From Amia ocellicauda (Eukaryota > Chordata > Actinopteri > Amiiformes > Amiidae), in NCBI RefSeq assembly GCF_036373705.1, contig NC_089863.1, forward strand, positions 3,704,444 to 3,768,443: a stretch of 64,000 nucleotides of DNA. The letters are read 5' to 3'. The first letter of the stretch is position 1. Every line of letters begins with the position of its first letter. Position numbers and translations under genes: made by a program. Shown in pieces: positions 1 through 12,163 of this stretch. A model generated the notes under the pieces. The model made no database searches. It was not told where the DNA came from and worked only from the letters and a program-made list of their open reading frames with translations.

Positions 1-1040
1 AGGTGGCAGCTCTTTATTGAAAGTTCAGGTTTTTTTTTGTATTTATACCATTTGCATATTCACAATTGATTGAATCATTGTTTATAAACAGTGATTCAAT
101 CAATAGTGAATATACAGATCTCATCCCAGTTTGCACTTATTTGTTGATTGTATTTTCCTCGTTTTATGCACTTGCATTGTTTTATATTCGTTTTCACTGT
201 CCACATGTGTGTGTTTCTCTCTTCTCGCTCTGTGAGGTTTCATTTCGACCTGATAATACAGCTCTCACCTGTTGCTGACGTCGCCCGTCTCCACTGACAG
301 GCCTGTTTCCACCTGCGCCCAGTCTCTCCACAGCGCTGCAGTGCTGCTTGTGAAAGCTCCCGGGAAGAGCCATGGCCAGTCTGAGCAGCAATGCACCTGT
401 TGGGGCCGAGTGGGGGCCAACAGGGGCCAGTAGGGGCCAGTAGAGAGCTGCCACACGGACGGGGAGATGACTTTATTAAAGCTCAGTTATTGAACTGGTC
501 GAGAGAGAGAGAGAAGCAAGCAAACGTGTTGCTACGGCGGCTCCGCTTATGGAAAAGTGAAAGAGACAGTTTGTTGTACAGTCACTTTTGCGAGGGCTAG
601 AAGGCTTTATTGTAACTGCCATAACTGTTGCAGGCTCCCCTGCGCAAACAGTAGGATCTGCTGAGCTGTCCCAGAAACCTAAAGAGAGAAACGGAAAACC
701 ATAAGCTATAAGAAATCGAATAAGCAAAGCTTTGCGACCGCAATAGAAAGGATATTAATGATCAGTCGTTTGACATATGTTCCTCTTAAAGCCGACAAAG
801 GTTCCTGTTAAAGCCGACATAGCTTCCTCTTATACTCCTTTTAAGGTCAATAATGAGATGACAACCCTACCCTGCTGGTTTCTGTTCCAACCGAGCTCTC
901 AATTAATTGAATTACTTGAGTTGGTTCTTTATAATGATTTATAATGATTATTTCGCTTTATCTATAGATTGAAATGTAAGCCTTATATTACAAATTACAC
1001 GTTGTTATATATAAAGCACAATATAGAGCATTTTCATGAT
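1..1040. other. Intergenic stretch, no gene seen
   Basis: No exon, RNA gene or intact mobile element is recognisable. Short direct repeats occur at about 395-445 (gggggccaacagg/ggggccagta variants) and 780-830 (a duplicated unit around 'aaagccgaca'). At about 868-930 there is a scrap that resembles the inner part of the hAT MITE family found at 1047, 10123 and 51877 (tgctggtttctgttccaacc followed by an AT-rich stretch). The small open frames here are random. Confidence 0.5.
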
Positions 1041-1046
1041 TTACTG

Positions 1047-1185
1047 CAGTGGTTTTCAAACCGATCCTGGAGTACCCCATGCCCTGCTGGTTTTTGATCT
1101 GAGGTCTTAATTGTTTAATTGAATACTTAATTGACCTAACAATGCAATATACCATTAAATTAAGTAATTAAGACCTAGGTTTTTA
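1047..1185. mobile_element. Truncated hAT-type MITE copy
   Basis: It begins cagtggttttcaaaccgatc, the same terminal sequence as the complete copies at 10123-10317 and 51877-52069. It runs through the AT-rich core with the inverted half-site (taattaagacctaggt), but the distal terminal inverted repeat is missing or decayed, so no target duplication can be defined. Family assignment rests on similarity to the two complete copies. Confidence 0.6.
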
Positions 1186-1334
1186 TTCCTAAATGTAATT
1201 TTTGACGTAATTGTGCAATTTGAATATAGCCTACATGTATAATTCAACTTTACTTTAAATGGGACTGAATTATGATATGCTTTAGTAGGCTGTCAAATGT
1301 AGAAAATCATGGGTTTTCATCATCTGCCTAAACT

Positions 1335-2343
1335 AGTAGACGGGCTACTGGCCAAAGCCGGGGGGGAATCCACTGGTCATGGTCCACATTGGAACCAATG
1401 ACATAGGAAAAGGTAGGACAGAGGTTCTGCAAGACAAATTTATAGAGTTAGGAACAAAACTAAAGAGCAGAAACTCCTCGGTAGTTTTCTCTGAAATATT
1501 TCCGGTACCACGTGCCAGGCCAGGGAGACAGGCTGAGATTAGAAAGTTTAACAAGTGGTTGAAAGCTTGGTGTAGGGAAGAGGGGTTTAGGTTTATGGAG
1601 CATTGGTCTTTCTTCTGGGATAGATGGGACCTGTACAAACCGGACGGTCTACATCTAAACATAAGGGGGCTAATGCATTGGGAGAGCATATGTGCAGAGA
1701 AATTTATAATCTTTTAAACTAGGGACCAGGGGGGCAGGGAGCTCTGACAATGGGAAATGTGCCTATAAGGAAAGAAAACAAAGGGAAACTGCTAGTAGGA
1801 AAGTCCTGAAATGTTTGTACCTCAATGCCAGGAGTATAAGGAACAAGATGTTAGACCTAGAAACCACAGTGCTGGCATGTGACTATGATGTTGTAGGAGT
1901 GACAGAAACATGGCTTACAGAAAATGATGGGGATGAATACAAGTTGAAAGGATACACACAGTTAGGAGAGACAGGCAAAATCGAAGAGGGGGTGGGGTAG
2001 CATTATATGTGAAAAATGACATTGAGGCAGAAGAACTCAAATTATATCCCAGTAACGGAACAGAATCTTTGTGGGTGAAACTTTTGAACAAGAGATCTGG
2101 AGGATTAGTGGTAGGAGTTACAGACCACCCAACTCAGATATTCAGAAAGATGCTGCATTGTACAGTGTAATCAGGACTGCATGTAGCAAGGATGTGGCTG
2201 TTATAATGGGGGATTTCAATTTCCCAAACATAGACTGGGAAAGCCCAGTGGGGACTACAGAAGCAGAAATAGAAATGGTTGAGATGGTAAATGACTGCTT
2301 TCTAGCTCAATTTGTCAGGGAACCAACCAGAGAGAGTACATGT
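1335..2343 (+). mobile_element. CR1 LINE, 5' segment (esterase ORF1 end and endonuclease)
   Basis: This is the upstream half of a degraded CR1 retrotransposon. From 1379 the frame reads MVHIGTNDIGKG and later LYKPDGLHLNIRG, the signature blocks of the SGNH esterase-like domain at the end of CR1 ORF1. ORF1 appears to stop at about 1717. From 1815 the reading MYLNARSIRNKM, then DVVGVTETWL, is the N-terminus of the apurinic endonuclease domain, and VAIMGDFNFPNIDW (about 2200-2240) is its D-F-N block. The endonuclease is broken by frameshifts near 2000 and 2110. The element is 5' truncated near 1335 and is interrupted at about 2343 by a 1.8-kb insertion, after which the same reading frame resumes at about 4174. 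Confidence 0.85.
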
Positions 2344-4171
2344 GTAGCGTAAGGTACACTTATAAGTTTCAATTAAAGAAGTTAATTTATAGTATCACCT
2401 TATCACGAATCCTGAAATCTTGCAGAACTCAATTTCTGTAATAATTGGACGCAGACACCAATTCCAAAGATATAAATTGTCAAATTTATTCAAAAACAAA
2501 GAGTAAATGTAGCACTACACTAATTATACAAAAAGGAAAAACTAATTAAAATTCAACTCTAGATCAACAAATCAAAGACAAATCACTTCCGTGACCAAAT
2601 CAAAGACCATGGGATCGCATATGATATCACACAAATCGTTAAACAAAAAAGGTTATAAACACATTGACTACATTACCGGTTAGTAAGACGAAGGTGAGTC
2701 TCTCATTAGTATTTTTAGTCAGACATTAAATAACTACGCAGGTTAGTATTTATGTCAGGTAACTTCTCGTTATATATATATCAGTCTCATTTACGTTTAG
2801 GTGCCGAGAAAGATCCTATCATTACTTGTTACCACAATTTCCCTTAACTGATTATTATTCAATGATTAAGGATAGGCAGGGCCACCAATAATCTAATGTC
2901 TATTAACTTGTGTCAATTTCAGACTAAACAGTTAAACAGGAATGAGAAGATATTTCTCGGCATTGACGGATTTTATTTCAAAAATTTCAACAAAACAGTT
3001 TAATGCAACACACATTTATATTTAAGAAAACGAAATGATATTACACATTCTAGAGTTATGAATCACAGATTAACATTTCTAATTGATTTCTCAAATGTCA
3101 TGAATCACAAACTCCAAACTGTTAAACTTATCTGAACTTCGTCGCAGAGAGGCCTCTCTGTCTTCGGGCTCAGATAACAGCACATGGCACGAGGTCCGTG
3201 TGGTTTGGAACAAAGGCCGTCCGGTTCGGCTTTGTCCAAGAACTTCCACTCAGTCGATGCACCTGGAAGTTGGGGTTTCGCGAAAGTAGAGTCTTTTCCA
3301 AACAGATTTTCCACTGGTTTGAAGCTCCAAGGTTGTGGACAAAATCTTCTTGGCAAGCAGGGTCTCTCACCGTACTTATTTGAAGACAAAGTCTTTGAGG
3401 AAAGCAGGGCCCTGTTTGTTCCAAGGGTCAAGTTTCTTAAGACTCAAATAGCTATTTAAATGACTGACACTTTCGTATTCAGTCGACTTAGTCAATTGTC
3501 CAGCTGTAAAACTCCACTGATCAGGTGGGCACAGGCGGGCAGCGCAGTCTGTAAAGTTCTTTATTTAATAAAGTCCTTTAAAAGAATTCTTCGTACGGCT
3601 CAATCTCCTTCTCCCAGTTTAACTCTTCTGTTGCCGGCAAAGACTTGGTTGGTTTCTGGTTCCGGTTCGGGCAACAGAGCTACAGGTTGAGCTGTGGCAG
3701 CGAGTTACTGGTTCAGGTGAGAGAGAGAGAGAGAAAGAGAGGCCGTGCGCTGTTCCTTATAGTCTGTCAGATCAATAGGTGATTGGTTCTTGAGTTCTTG
3801 AGATTGGATATCGGTTTCTGCCCCCAGTGCCCTATTGGAGGGGGGCTTGATTTATGACTGATGTCAATCCATGCCATCTTTTGGAAATGCCGGTTGGCCC
3901 AGGTTCGTAGCTCTGTGTCGGGATTTCGGTTCTCGTCCATTACAAAGAGTTTTTATCACCTACAGGCCCCTTTCTACAGACATCTCACAGCAGGATTCCA
4001 AACTATTTGGCCTATTCTCGGTGCCATCCTCCCAAAACTGTCACTTTGATGTAAACCAGTTCCACACTTTAAGGAAATCTGATAACTTTGGGGGGAGAGG
4101 TCTTCTTTAGATCAGTGCTTCAGCTCAGAGCTACAATGCTCTTATCAAAATACACCCAACATAATGCTACA
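2343..4171 (-). mobile_element. Solo-LTR-like insertion within the CR1 LINE
   Basis: The insertion splits the CR1 frame cleanly: REST-C before it continues as IDLIFSND after it. Its ends are tgtagc...gctaca, the TG...CA inverted termini expected of a retroviral LTR, and the CR1 bases atgt occur at both junctions (2340-2343 and 4173-4176), implying a 4-bp target duplication. On the minus strand an AATAAA (complement of 2485-2490) lies about 145 bp before the end, followed by a U5-like stretch containing ggtgtctgcg. A TATAA-like box lies upstream on the same strand at about 3755. No gag, pol or env frame is present. At 1,829 bp it would be a long LTR. It could also be another nonautonomous element; the retroviral reading is inference. 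Confidence 0.5.
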
Positions 4172-4172
4172 T

Positions 4173-6416
4173 ATGTATTGACTTGATCTTTTCAAATGAC
4201 CAAGATAGAGTCAGAGGGACACTAGTTAGAGAACCAATGGCAAATTGTGATCACGATATGGTTAGCTTTGAGGCATTCTTTCAAAAAACAAGGACCAAGT
4301 CTAAAACAATGGTCTACAATTTCATAAAAGCAAACCTTGAAGGTATGAGGCGGCACTTAGAAGAGGTAGACTGGAGCCCACTGGATACAGATTCAGTTGA
4401 AAATGGATGGTTATATTTTAAGAATATACTATTTGTACCAAAACTTAGCAAATTGAGGACCAAAAAACACTGGCCAAAATGGTTTAATAGAGGTATGCAA
4501 AAAATTATAAAGAGGAAGAAAATGTTGTATAGCGCATACAAAAGGGATGGAGATTAAACAAAATACATAGAAGATCAGGAAAGCAAAGAGGGAAATAGAA
4601 AGAAACATAATTATTGGAGATAAAACCAATGCAAATAGCTTTTTTCAATATTACAACAGCAAGAGCACAATAAGGGAGGAAGTGAAACAGATAAATGGCA
4701 AAAATTGAAGTATCTTAGAAAAGGAATAAGATGTAGCAAATGTTCTAAATGAGTATTTCACAGAGGTTTTTACAAAAGACAAAATGGATAACATGCCACA
4801 GGTTAACAATCAGTCCAGTCAAACCCTAAGAGAGATCAGGATAAATGAGGAGGAGGTACTAAGGGGACTAGCAGAATTAAAAACACACAAATCACCTGAG
4901 CCAGATGGGATATTTCCAACAGTACTTAAAGAAATGAGGAAAATTATTTATAGGCCACTAACTCAAATATTCCAAATGACACTTAGAACAGGGGATGTGC
5001 CGACTGACTGGAAGACAGCAAATGTCAAACCAATCCACAAGAAAGGGGACAAAACTGAGCCAGGAAATTACAGACCAATCAGTCTCACCTGCATCACCTG
5101 TAAAATGTTGGAAAAAATGATTAGACCGAAAATAAAGGAGCATCTTAATGAAAACCATATTCTTGGAGATAGTCAACATGGGTTTAGACGAGGCAGACCA
5201 TGTCTTACTAATTTATTAGAATTTCTTGAACACGCAACTGCAGCTGTAGATCATGTGAAAGCATATGATGTGATATACTTAGATTTTCAGAAAGCTTTTG
5301 ATAAGGTTCCACACCAAAGACTGATCCTCAAATTGGAAGCTGTAGGCATTCAGGGTAATGTAAGTAGATGGATTATGAACTGGTTGATGTCTAGGAAACA
5401 GAGGGTGTCGATTAGAGGAGTCGCTTCTAACTGGAGTGAGGTTGTTAGTGGAGTTCCACAGGGATCAGTACTAGGGCCTGTGCTTTTTCTAATCTATATT
5501 AATGATCTGGACTCTGGGATAGTTAGCAAACTTGTCAAATTTGCAGATGATACTAATATAGGTGGCTCAGCAGATACAATCTCGGCAGCACAGGCTATTC
5601 ATAAGGGACTTGGATAATATTCAGTTGTGGGCGACACCTGGCAGATGAAATTCAATGTGGACAAGTGCAAGGTAATACATGCAGGTAACAAAAATGTCCA
5701 CTATAATTACACTATGGGAGGAATAGAACTAGATGAAGTAACACATGAGAAAGACCTAGGAGTCTACGTGGACTCCTCACTTTCTCCATCCAAACAATGT
5801 GGGGAAGCAATAAAAAAGGCAAACAGGATGTTAGGGTATATTGTCAAAAGTGTAGAATTGAGCACAAGGGCAGTGATGTTCAGACTGTACAATGCGCTAG
5901 TTAGAGCTCATCTGGATACTGTGGACAGTTCTGGGCTCCACACTTCAAGAAAGATATCGCTGCTCTAGAGGCAGTTCAGAGGAGAGCAACCAGACTTATT
6001 CCAGGTCTGAAGGGAAAGTCCTACTGAGAGACTGAGGACCTGAACCTTTTCACCCTGGAACAGAGGAGACTATGTGGGGACTTGATCCAAGTCTTTAAAA
6101 CCATGAAAGGCATCGACCACATCAAACCAGAGGAGCTTTTCCAGATCAGCAGGGACACACGCACCCGGGGACACAAATGGAAATTGGGCTTCAAGGCATT
6201 CAAGACAGAAAACAGGAGACACTTCTTCACACAGAGAGGCGTCACAATCTGAACAAACTCCCCAGCGATGTGGTAGATGCTGAAAATTTGGGAACATTTA
6301 AAAACAGACTGGATAGGATCCTTGGATCACTCAGTTATTAATGGACACCAAACAAGCACAATGGGTCGAATGGCCTTCTCTCGATTGGACACTTACTTAT
6401 GTTCTTATGTTCTTAT
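4173..6416 (+). mobile_element. CR1 LINE, 3' segment (reverse transcriptase and 3' tail)
   Basis: The frame at 4784-5617 encodes a reverse transcriptase with [59 protein letters not shown] and the catalytic block KFADDTN (about 5536-5556), all typical of the CR1 clade. A frameshift near 5617-5630 separates it from the C-terminal part (WQMKFNVDKCKVIH, EKDLGVYVDSSLSPSKQC). The 3' UTR ends in an ATGTTCTT octamer repeated about two and a half times (6395-6416), with no poly(A), as in CR1. Several stops and frameshifts make the copy inactive. Confidence 0.88.
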
Positions 6417-6555
6417 ATCTGTTTGTTTATCATCTTAACACTGATGCATCTACTCGTTGGGATTTATTTCAGCATTTGACATTTTGAACACACTTCAAAA
6501 TATCAGCCTATTTAGGACAATCTTTTAAATTAAATACTGGAATAAATACACTTCA

Positions 6556-6910
6556 TGGACATAAACACGTGGACACCCCTTCTAATTTGTGGATTGGTCT
6601 ATGTCAGTCACACGCATTGCTGACAGGTGTGTAAGATCAAGCACACCGCCATCCAATATCCTTAGACAAACACTGGCAGTAGAGTTGGCTGCACTGAAGA
6701 GCTCCGTGACTTTCAACATGTCACCTTTCCAACATGTCAGTTCATCAAATGTCTGTCCTGAGTGGCCCTGATCAACTGTAAGTGGAAACATCTAGGAGCA
6801 ACTACAGCTCAGCCGATGTGGAAGACCACCCAAGCTCACAGAACGGGACTGTTGAGTGCTGAAGCGCCTAAAACTCGCCTGTCCTCGGTGGTAACAATCA
6901 CTACATTTAT
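6556..6910 (+). mobile_element. Tc1-like DNA transposon, 5' fragment
   Basis: The sequence gtggacaccccttctaattt, followed by gctgacaggtgtgtaagatc and later gaagaccacccaagctcaca, matches the 5' end and first part of the transposase gene of the Tc1 family well known from salmonids. The conceptual product includes the GRPPKLTERD helix-turn-helix block. The copy carries internal deletions and stops and ends near 6910, before the DDE catalytic region. Only one end is present, so no transposition competence remains. Confidence 0.75.
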
Positions 6911-8090
6911 CTTTTGTCCTTATGGTTTTAATGCATATAATGGTCTGAATTAGCAAAGGAGCAGTGTGCACTTAGTTTTACAACAGTGGCCCATATGTTA
7001 TATTGAGCGCAGACTCCGCAGTGAAACGGCGCTTTGTTTCTGCAGCACTGTTGTCTCTGTGAGAGTGTGATCCTGATCGAGATAACGTTCTGTTTAATAC
7101 TGTGGGTTATTGCATTGCTCTGGTCTTCTTCCTCTCCTCTCTCTACGCACGTCTGCAGCCACAACGGCAGACAAGTTCCCTTCATGCCTCTCATGCCCTC
7201 TTACAAGCAATGTGTGACATTCATCACATTCTTTGTTAGTTCCACGGTTAAAATTCACCAAAGTACTTCCCCATAATGCGTCTTTTTAACATGAGTGGTG
7301 TAGAAGTACATTTTGAAAGACTTTAATTTTCCTAATTATGAATCAATTGATTCTTTATTCATCATCTGCGTTGTAAAACACAGATCTGTCTTGGTATTAT
7401 TTTTCTTCCGGCTGCTTCTTCTGCTTATTTTTCTACTGTTCTGCTGATTGAAGGTCCAGATGCTCTTGAGGCCCCCAAAACTTTGCACTTTTGATATGTT
7501 ACTTTTAACATCATACTTACTAAGCGTAAAACACAGATTCACTTTCTCTTTCTTTGCAGCCAGATACTGCATTTTGGTTATATTAGAAATTGTCTTCAGA
7601 TATTGAACATCTCATTACTCCACCCAGGATGTATTTAAGAGTAATATTACTATAGAACTTACTGTAGATAGGAAAGTATGTATGAAGTTTCCAAAAATGC
7701 TGTCCATTTTCCGATCGGAGCTAAGGATCGTGGGAAACTGCCCCCCACAAATGATTGACTTGATGGTTTTGAACGCCTTATGGGTGGCAGATACAATCTT
7801 AGTGACTGTAGAACATGTATTGGAAAACTGTGCACTCCCCTTCAAGGTCAAATTAGATTTTTTTTATTTTTTTTATTTTAAGCTTACAAAGTCTAAATAC
7901 CATCACAGTCATCATATATTTTGTGAAAGGGGACCAAATGTGTTCTTGTGGAAAAAATAATAACTTTGACCTTTCCTTTAGGGTTCAAAGGTCAATTCAA
8001 TGATTTTGGTCGATATCTGCTTTCAGATGGAAGAAAGTCCCATTTACTATTGACCATTTATTATTATTGTTGTTATTTATTTATTGGCAT
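6911..8090. other. Intergenic stretch, no gene seen
   Basis: AT-rich unique-looking sequence with a T-rich run at 7858-7880. The 7960-8010 segment carries 'ctttgacctttcc' and 'caaaggtcaattc' motifs that recur in the degenerate tandem array after 8395, so this may be its diverged upstream end. No exon or RNA gene is recognised. Confidence 0.4.
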
Positions 8091-8097
8091 TGAACTA

Positions 8098-8394
8098 TGG
8101 GTCTGAAACTCAACTCCTGGAGGGCCGTGTGTATGCTGGTTTTCATTCCAACCGAGTCCTCAATTACTTCATTTGTCTAATTATTCAATTTGATATATTT
8201 AAACACTATATTGCAAGGTATTTTACAGTTGATGTAAAAGCGCATTTGATTCAAGGTACAGTATCTTATAAAATACCCGGGGCCTGGATAGGTGGTTAAA
8301 TTAAACAATTAGATCAATTAAGTCATTGAGGACTTGGTGGAATGAAAACCAACTTACACGCGGTCCTCCATGGATTGAGTTTTGAGACCCCTGA
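8098..8394. mobile_element. hAT-like MITE, second subfamily
   Basis: The ends are inverted repeats: gggtctgaaactcaactcct at the left and a complementary ttgagttttgagacccctg at the right. The inner half-sites (tgctggttttcattccaacc and ggtggaatgaaaaccaac) also pair. Termini of the CAGGGGTCTC type are common among fish hAT elements. No perfect 8-bp target duplication can be seen, so exact ends are approximate. Confidence 0.6.
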
Positions 8395-9010
8395 TATATA
8401 GGAAACCATAAGTGTTCTATTTCAAAATGTCTTAAATGCAAGATTTTACCACATTTAGCTCTATAACGCCTCACAGAGAGGAGATAGACACACGGTCAAT
8501 ATAGAGCACATATAGGAAACCATATATGGGCTTTCAAAATATTAGCCTGAATTTGATCTTTGACCTTACCTTCCAATTCAAATGTGCTATGGTTGATACG
8601 CTCCTATTGTCTCCTAGAAGCGAGGCTCAAAGCTGCAATCTGACTTCAGATTTGTAATGAAAATCTTGTTTACTTTTAAAATAGTCCAAGCACCTTATTC
8701 TTGACCTTTGACCTCCATTTAAAAACATCGATCAGTGCTTAAAATTGCTTATATGTGTGTAGAGTGTAGATAGGCTAATGATTGGTATAGAACTCAGATA
8801 GGAACTCATATGTGGTCTGTATGAAAATGTCCTCCACTGTGACCTCTGACCTTTCTTGAAGGTTAAAGTGAGAACTGGCTCATAACTCCTACAGAGTGCA
8901 GTTAGGCTTATAGTTATGAAACACATATAGGAACCAATGTATGATCTGTCTGACAATGATGACCTTTGACCTTCCTGCTTAGTCAAATTCAAACCCTCTC
9001 ATAAATCGTT
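8395..9010 (+). repeat. Degenerate tandem repeat, unit about 120-140 bp
   Basis: At least four diverged copies share the order 'agagtgnagataggct...catataggaaccatatgtgg(t/g)ct...atgacctttgaccttcc'. Recognisable cores lie at about 8470-8575, 8750-8860, 8895-8975, plus a partial one at 8398-8440. Copies differ at many positions, so the array is old. Confidence 0.55.
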
Positions 9011-9869
9011 CCAGAGAAAAGCTATGGAGCTGCTTTAAAGCTATATTTCTTTAAAAAGTGTTTAACATGCTGAACTGCTTACATTCATCAGATACTCTTT
9101 TAAATGGTCTTAAAAGTCCGTTTTACAACACAGATGAAGTTTCTAAAAACTTCTAAGTCTAGTTTATTCCATTTTGTATTTTTATGGCTGCAAGAGCAGA
9201 AGTTAATTTGTTTCAAAAATATAAGGCAATAATTGTTTCTCTTTTTAGTTTAGGAATGTGTTAATCTGTATGCTCTTAAGTCTGGCTGGTGAATCGGGTT
9301 GTTGTCAGACAACTCAAGGCCAGTTCAAAGTATGAGTATCTACCACTCTAGAGGGCTGTGACACAGAAATGTAAACTCAAAATGTGCGCCTTCTTCATAT
9401 GAGGTCAACCATTGTGTTGTTTCATCTGAAAGTCACAAAACATGCACAATTTTCATATGTTTTACCATAAAAAAAAAAAACTAAAGGTGTCCCACTACTT
9501 TTGTAATACATCTTTGTTATATTGGGGTATGCAAAAACATATTGACATATTGAATAAAGGAAGGACTCTGTTATGTTTAGATAGTTTATCTGGAAGGCTG
9601 TACTACATCATGTCAGGTAGTCAGCATTAAGTTAGCCTAACTGTCTGGTTGAGGCAAGTTGTCACAGGAACAACAATTACAGAGGTTTAAAGATACAGCA
9701 CTCTTTAATTTGTAATTGTATTTACATAAAGGGATAGTTACTTTTGAAAAAGGTAAATTTACATTCACTTGCAAAACCTGCAACAAGGCATTGTGTATGG
9801 TCTGGTGTGGTTTGACCACTACAATTTTAACTTTAGATGTTATTAATGTAACATGTTCAATAAATGGGT

Positions 9870-9985
9870 GGCTCAGTGGCGTGGTGCCTCACAGTCCTGT
9901 CCGGGGTATCATCCCGCTTGATGCCCAGTGTCTGTTATAGGTTAAGCTGCTGCTCACACTCTAAAATAATACAAAAAATGAATGC
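9870..9985 (+). repeat. Fragment of a dispersed fish repeat
   Basis: The segment gggtggctcagtggcgtggt, then cctgtccggggtatcatccc and gcccagtgtctgttataggt, resembles the widespread fish repeat whose tail reads 'cctgtccggggtgt...gcccagtg...gataggctccagctc'. Only about 115 bp remain and the match is from recognition, not alignment, so class (SINE or other) is left open. Confidence 0.4.
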
Positions 9986-10115
9986 ATGTTCAACAGCCTG
10001 AATGAGCAGGGGGTTTTCTTCCACGATTACTTGGTGTCACGAACAGGACCACTGACCCTTGATGGAAGGACCGGGATCCACAGACCGGTGACTGCAAACT
10101 CCGGGTGCGCAATAA
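9985..10115 (+). repeat. Possible LTR-element U5/leader remnant
   Basis: The phrase 'cctgaatgagcagggggttttcttccac' here is echoed at about 10662-10690 ('cctgaattaagttttcttccac'). Directly after the first copy comes ttggtgtcacgaacaggacc, which resembles a primer-binding-site/leader start. The second copy is preceded by an AATAAA (about 10637). This spacing could be an LTR tail, a leader, and the other LTR of a heavily deleted element. Evidence is thin. Confidence 0.25.
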
Positions 10116-10122
10116 GGTAAGG

Positions 10123-10317
10123 CATGCGTTTTCAGACCAGTCCTGGAGTACCCCCTGCCCTGCTGGTTTTTGTTCCAACCTAGGTCTTAATTACTTAATT
10201 GAATGGTATTGAATGCATTGTTAGGTCAATTAAGGATTCAATTAAGCAATTAAGACCTCAGTTGGAACAAAAACCAGCTGGGCAGGGGGAACTCCAGGAC
10301 CGGTTTGAAAACCACTG
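10123..10317. mobile_element. Complete hAT MITE (195 bp) with perfect 8-bp TSD
   Basis: The element is flanked on both sides by aggtaagg (10115-10122 and 10318-10325), an exact 8-bp target duplication. The left end (cattgcgtttt-like, here catgcgttttcagaccag) pairs with the right end cggtttgaaaaccactg. The inner sequence is nearly palindromic (tcctggagtaccccctgccc against gggcagggggaactccagga). CA(G)-starting termini plus 8-bp duplications are diagnostic of the hAT superfamily. It has no coding capacity and must have moved with a transposase from elsewhere. Confidence 0.88.
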
Positions 10318-10699
10318 AGGTAAGGTAAAGGTAAGGGAGCCTTTTCACATTCCCTGTCGGTGTTTGATCTCATTGTGTCTGTTTGACTGCGATCTGACCA
10401 ACCAAGTAAGGCGATCTATTTTTTATACCGTGGATTCAAGTGGATTATTAAAGATGTGGGTTGGAGGCCAAGGCCATGGGCTCTGGGGCTTGAACCCAGC
10501 AGCCAATCTGTGCAAGAGCCCCAGATCCACGATTTGGACTAGAGTCACAAAACAGAAGGATCCTAAATGGCGTGAGTTAGAGTCCCACGGCTCTGTGCAG
10601 TACTGCTTTCTACAATATCCACATTGTAGCTGCATGAATAAAGAATTCGCCTGATAAACACAACCTGAATTAAGTTTTCTTCCACAGTGGTAAAAACAG

Positions 10700-12000
10700 A
10701 TTAAACACATGTTAAAAATGCACATAATTGTGTTGATAAGACCCAGAGTTACCCCGGAGTTGTTGTCCTTGAACAAACAATGAGTTCAATTCGACACATT
10801 AGCTCTAAGAGTGTGGAGGTCAGATATGGGGAGCCAAAAGTTAAACAACGCACATGTTTTTTTTCCCCACACAGATTTAACTTCAATCTTGTTTTTCTAG
10901 ATTAAAATAATAATAAGGTATTTATTTTCCCCACAATTATAAATATTTAAAGCTGTAATATAAATAAACCATAAACAAGCTCTTTGACCATATTGAACTC
11001 CATCCTAAATCTGGGTTTAGAAAAATCTATATTTCACATCAATTTTAAAGGTCTGACTCGCAAAATAAATGTTTACCTTCAAACTGTATAGGCTCTTGAT
11101 GCTAAATCTAAATATGTCTGAATCTAAATGATTAACTGGTTGTGTAAAGTAATTATGCCCGTCTGCTGTATGTCAATCACAAGTGGTTGTTATACACTTT
11201 TCATGAACACAAACGGATCAATATTCAGAGGCTCAGTCTGAATGCTTTATTTTTGTGCAGAGCTAAGAGATGGAGTGAATATATGTCATCTCAGATGTCT
11301 GTACTTTCGTTTTCACCACCACAAGATAACTTATCATTCACATTCATTAAACACACATACCGTCTTTGCCCCACCTCTGTTTCCAGTCACTTCGGGCTGT
11401 TTTCGGTGGGAAAAGGATTTACAATCAATGGTCATCGGGTTAAGAATTATTCCTATTTCGTTACTGGAAGGTAAGATGTCAACTTATTGGTTTTAATGGT
11501 TTATTTGTTTGAATAACAAGCAAATGTCTGTTAGTGCTACTATACATGTTCACCCGCTGTAGTCATTCTTTACGCAGTCTGTGTCTAACCAGAGTCGTTT
11601 TGAAAGTGAATATGTTTATATCTACACCGTTTTATTCCATATTTTTGATTAATTTCTTCACGAAACAGGAGTGAAAAAAATAACACATTGGAAACAAAAT
11701 TGGCCACCAATGCATGATGCGCCCAAGCAGATCCTACTAGACATCTGAATCGATTCGGTGAGTTATTTTACATGTTAAAATACTGGCGATATAATAGACC
11801 TATAATAAACAATACATAAGACAGGGGGGAAGCACACGAAACAAATATGTATTACAGTTAAGTAACTTTTATCTACATCTCACCATTACCAGTTTATTTA
11901 GTATACATACATACATACACAGAACGAATTAATACACTAATTATTTTATTATGTATCAGTACGGGTATACCTAGATTCAAAACATCAATAATATTAATAT
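10700..12000. other. Intergenic AT-rich stretch, no gene seen
   Basis: Contains a short (CATA)n run at about 11903-11920. No exon with convincing splice sites, no RNA gene and no recognisable transposon. Confidence 0.4.
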
Positions 12001-12010
12001 CATAATTTCA

Positions 12011-12067
<57 letters not shown>

Positions 12068-12107
12068 CACTGGAGACACTTGTTTTTCGTTCCAATAAAG
12101 CACATAA

Positions 12108-12154
<47 letters not shown>
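12011..12154 (+). repeat. Compound (TA)n and (TG)n microsatellites
   Basis: A pure AT/TA run of about 52 bp at 12011-12064 and a TG run of about 44 bp at 12111-12154, separated by 46 bp of unique DNA. Confidence 0.95.
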
Positions 12155-12163
<9 letters not shown>

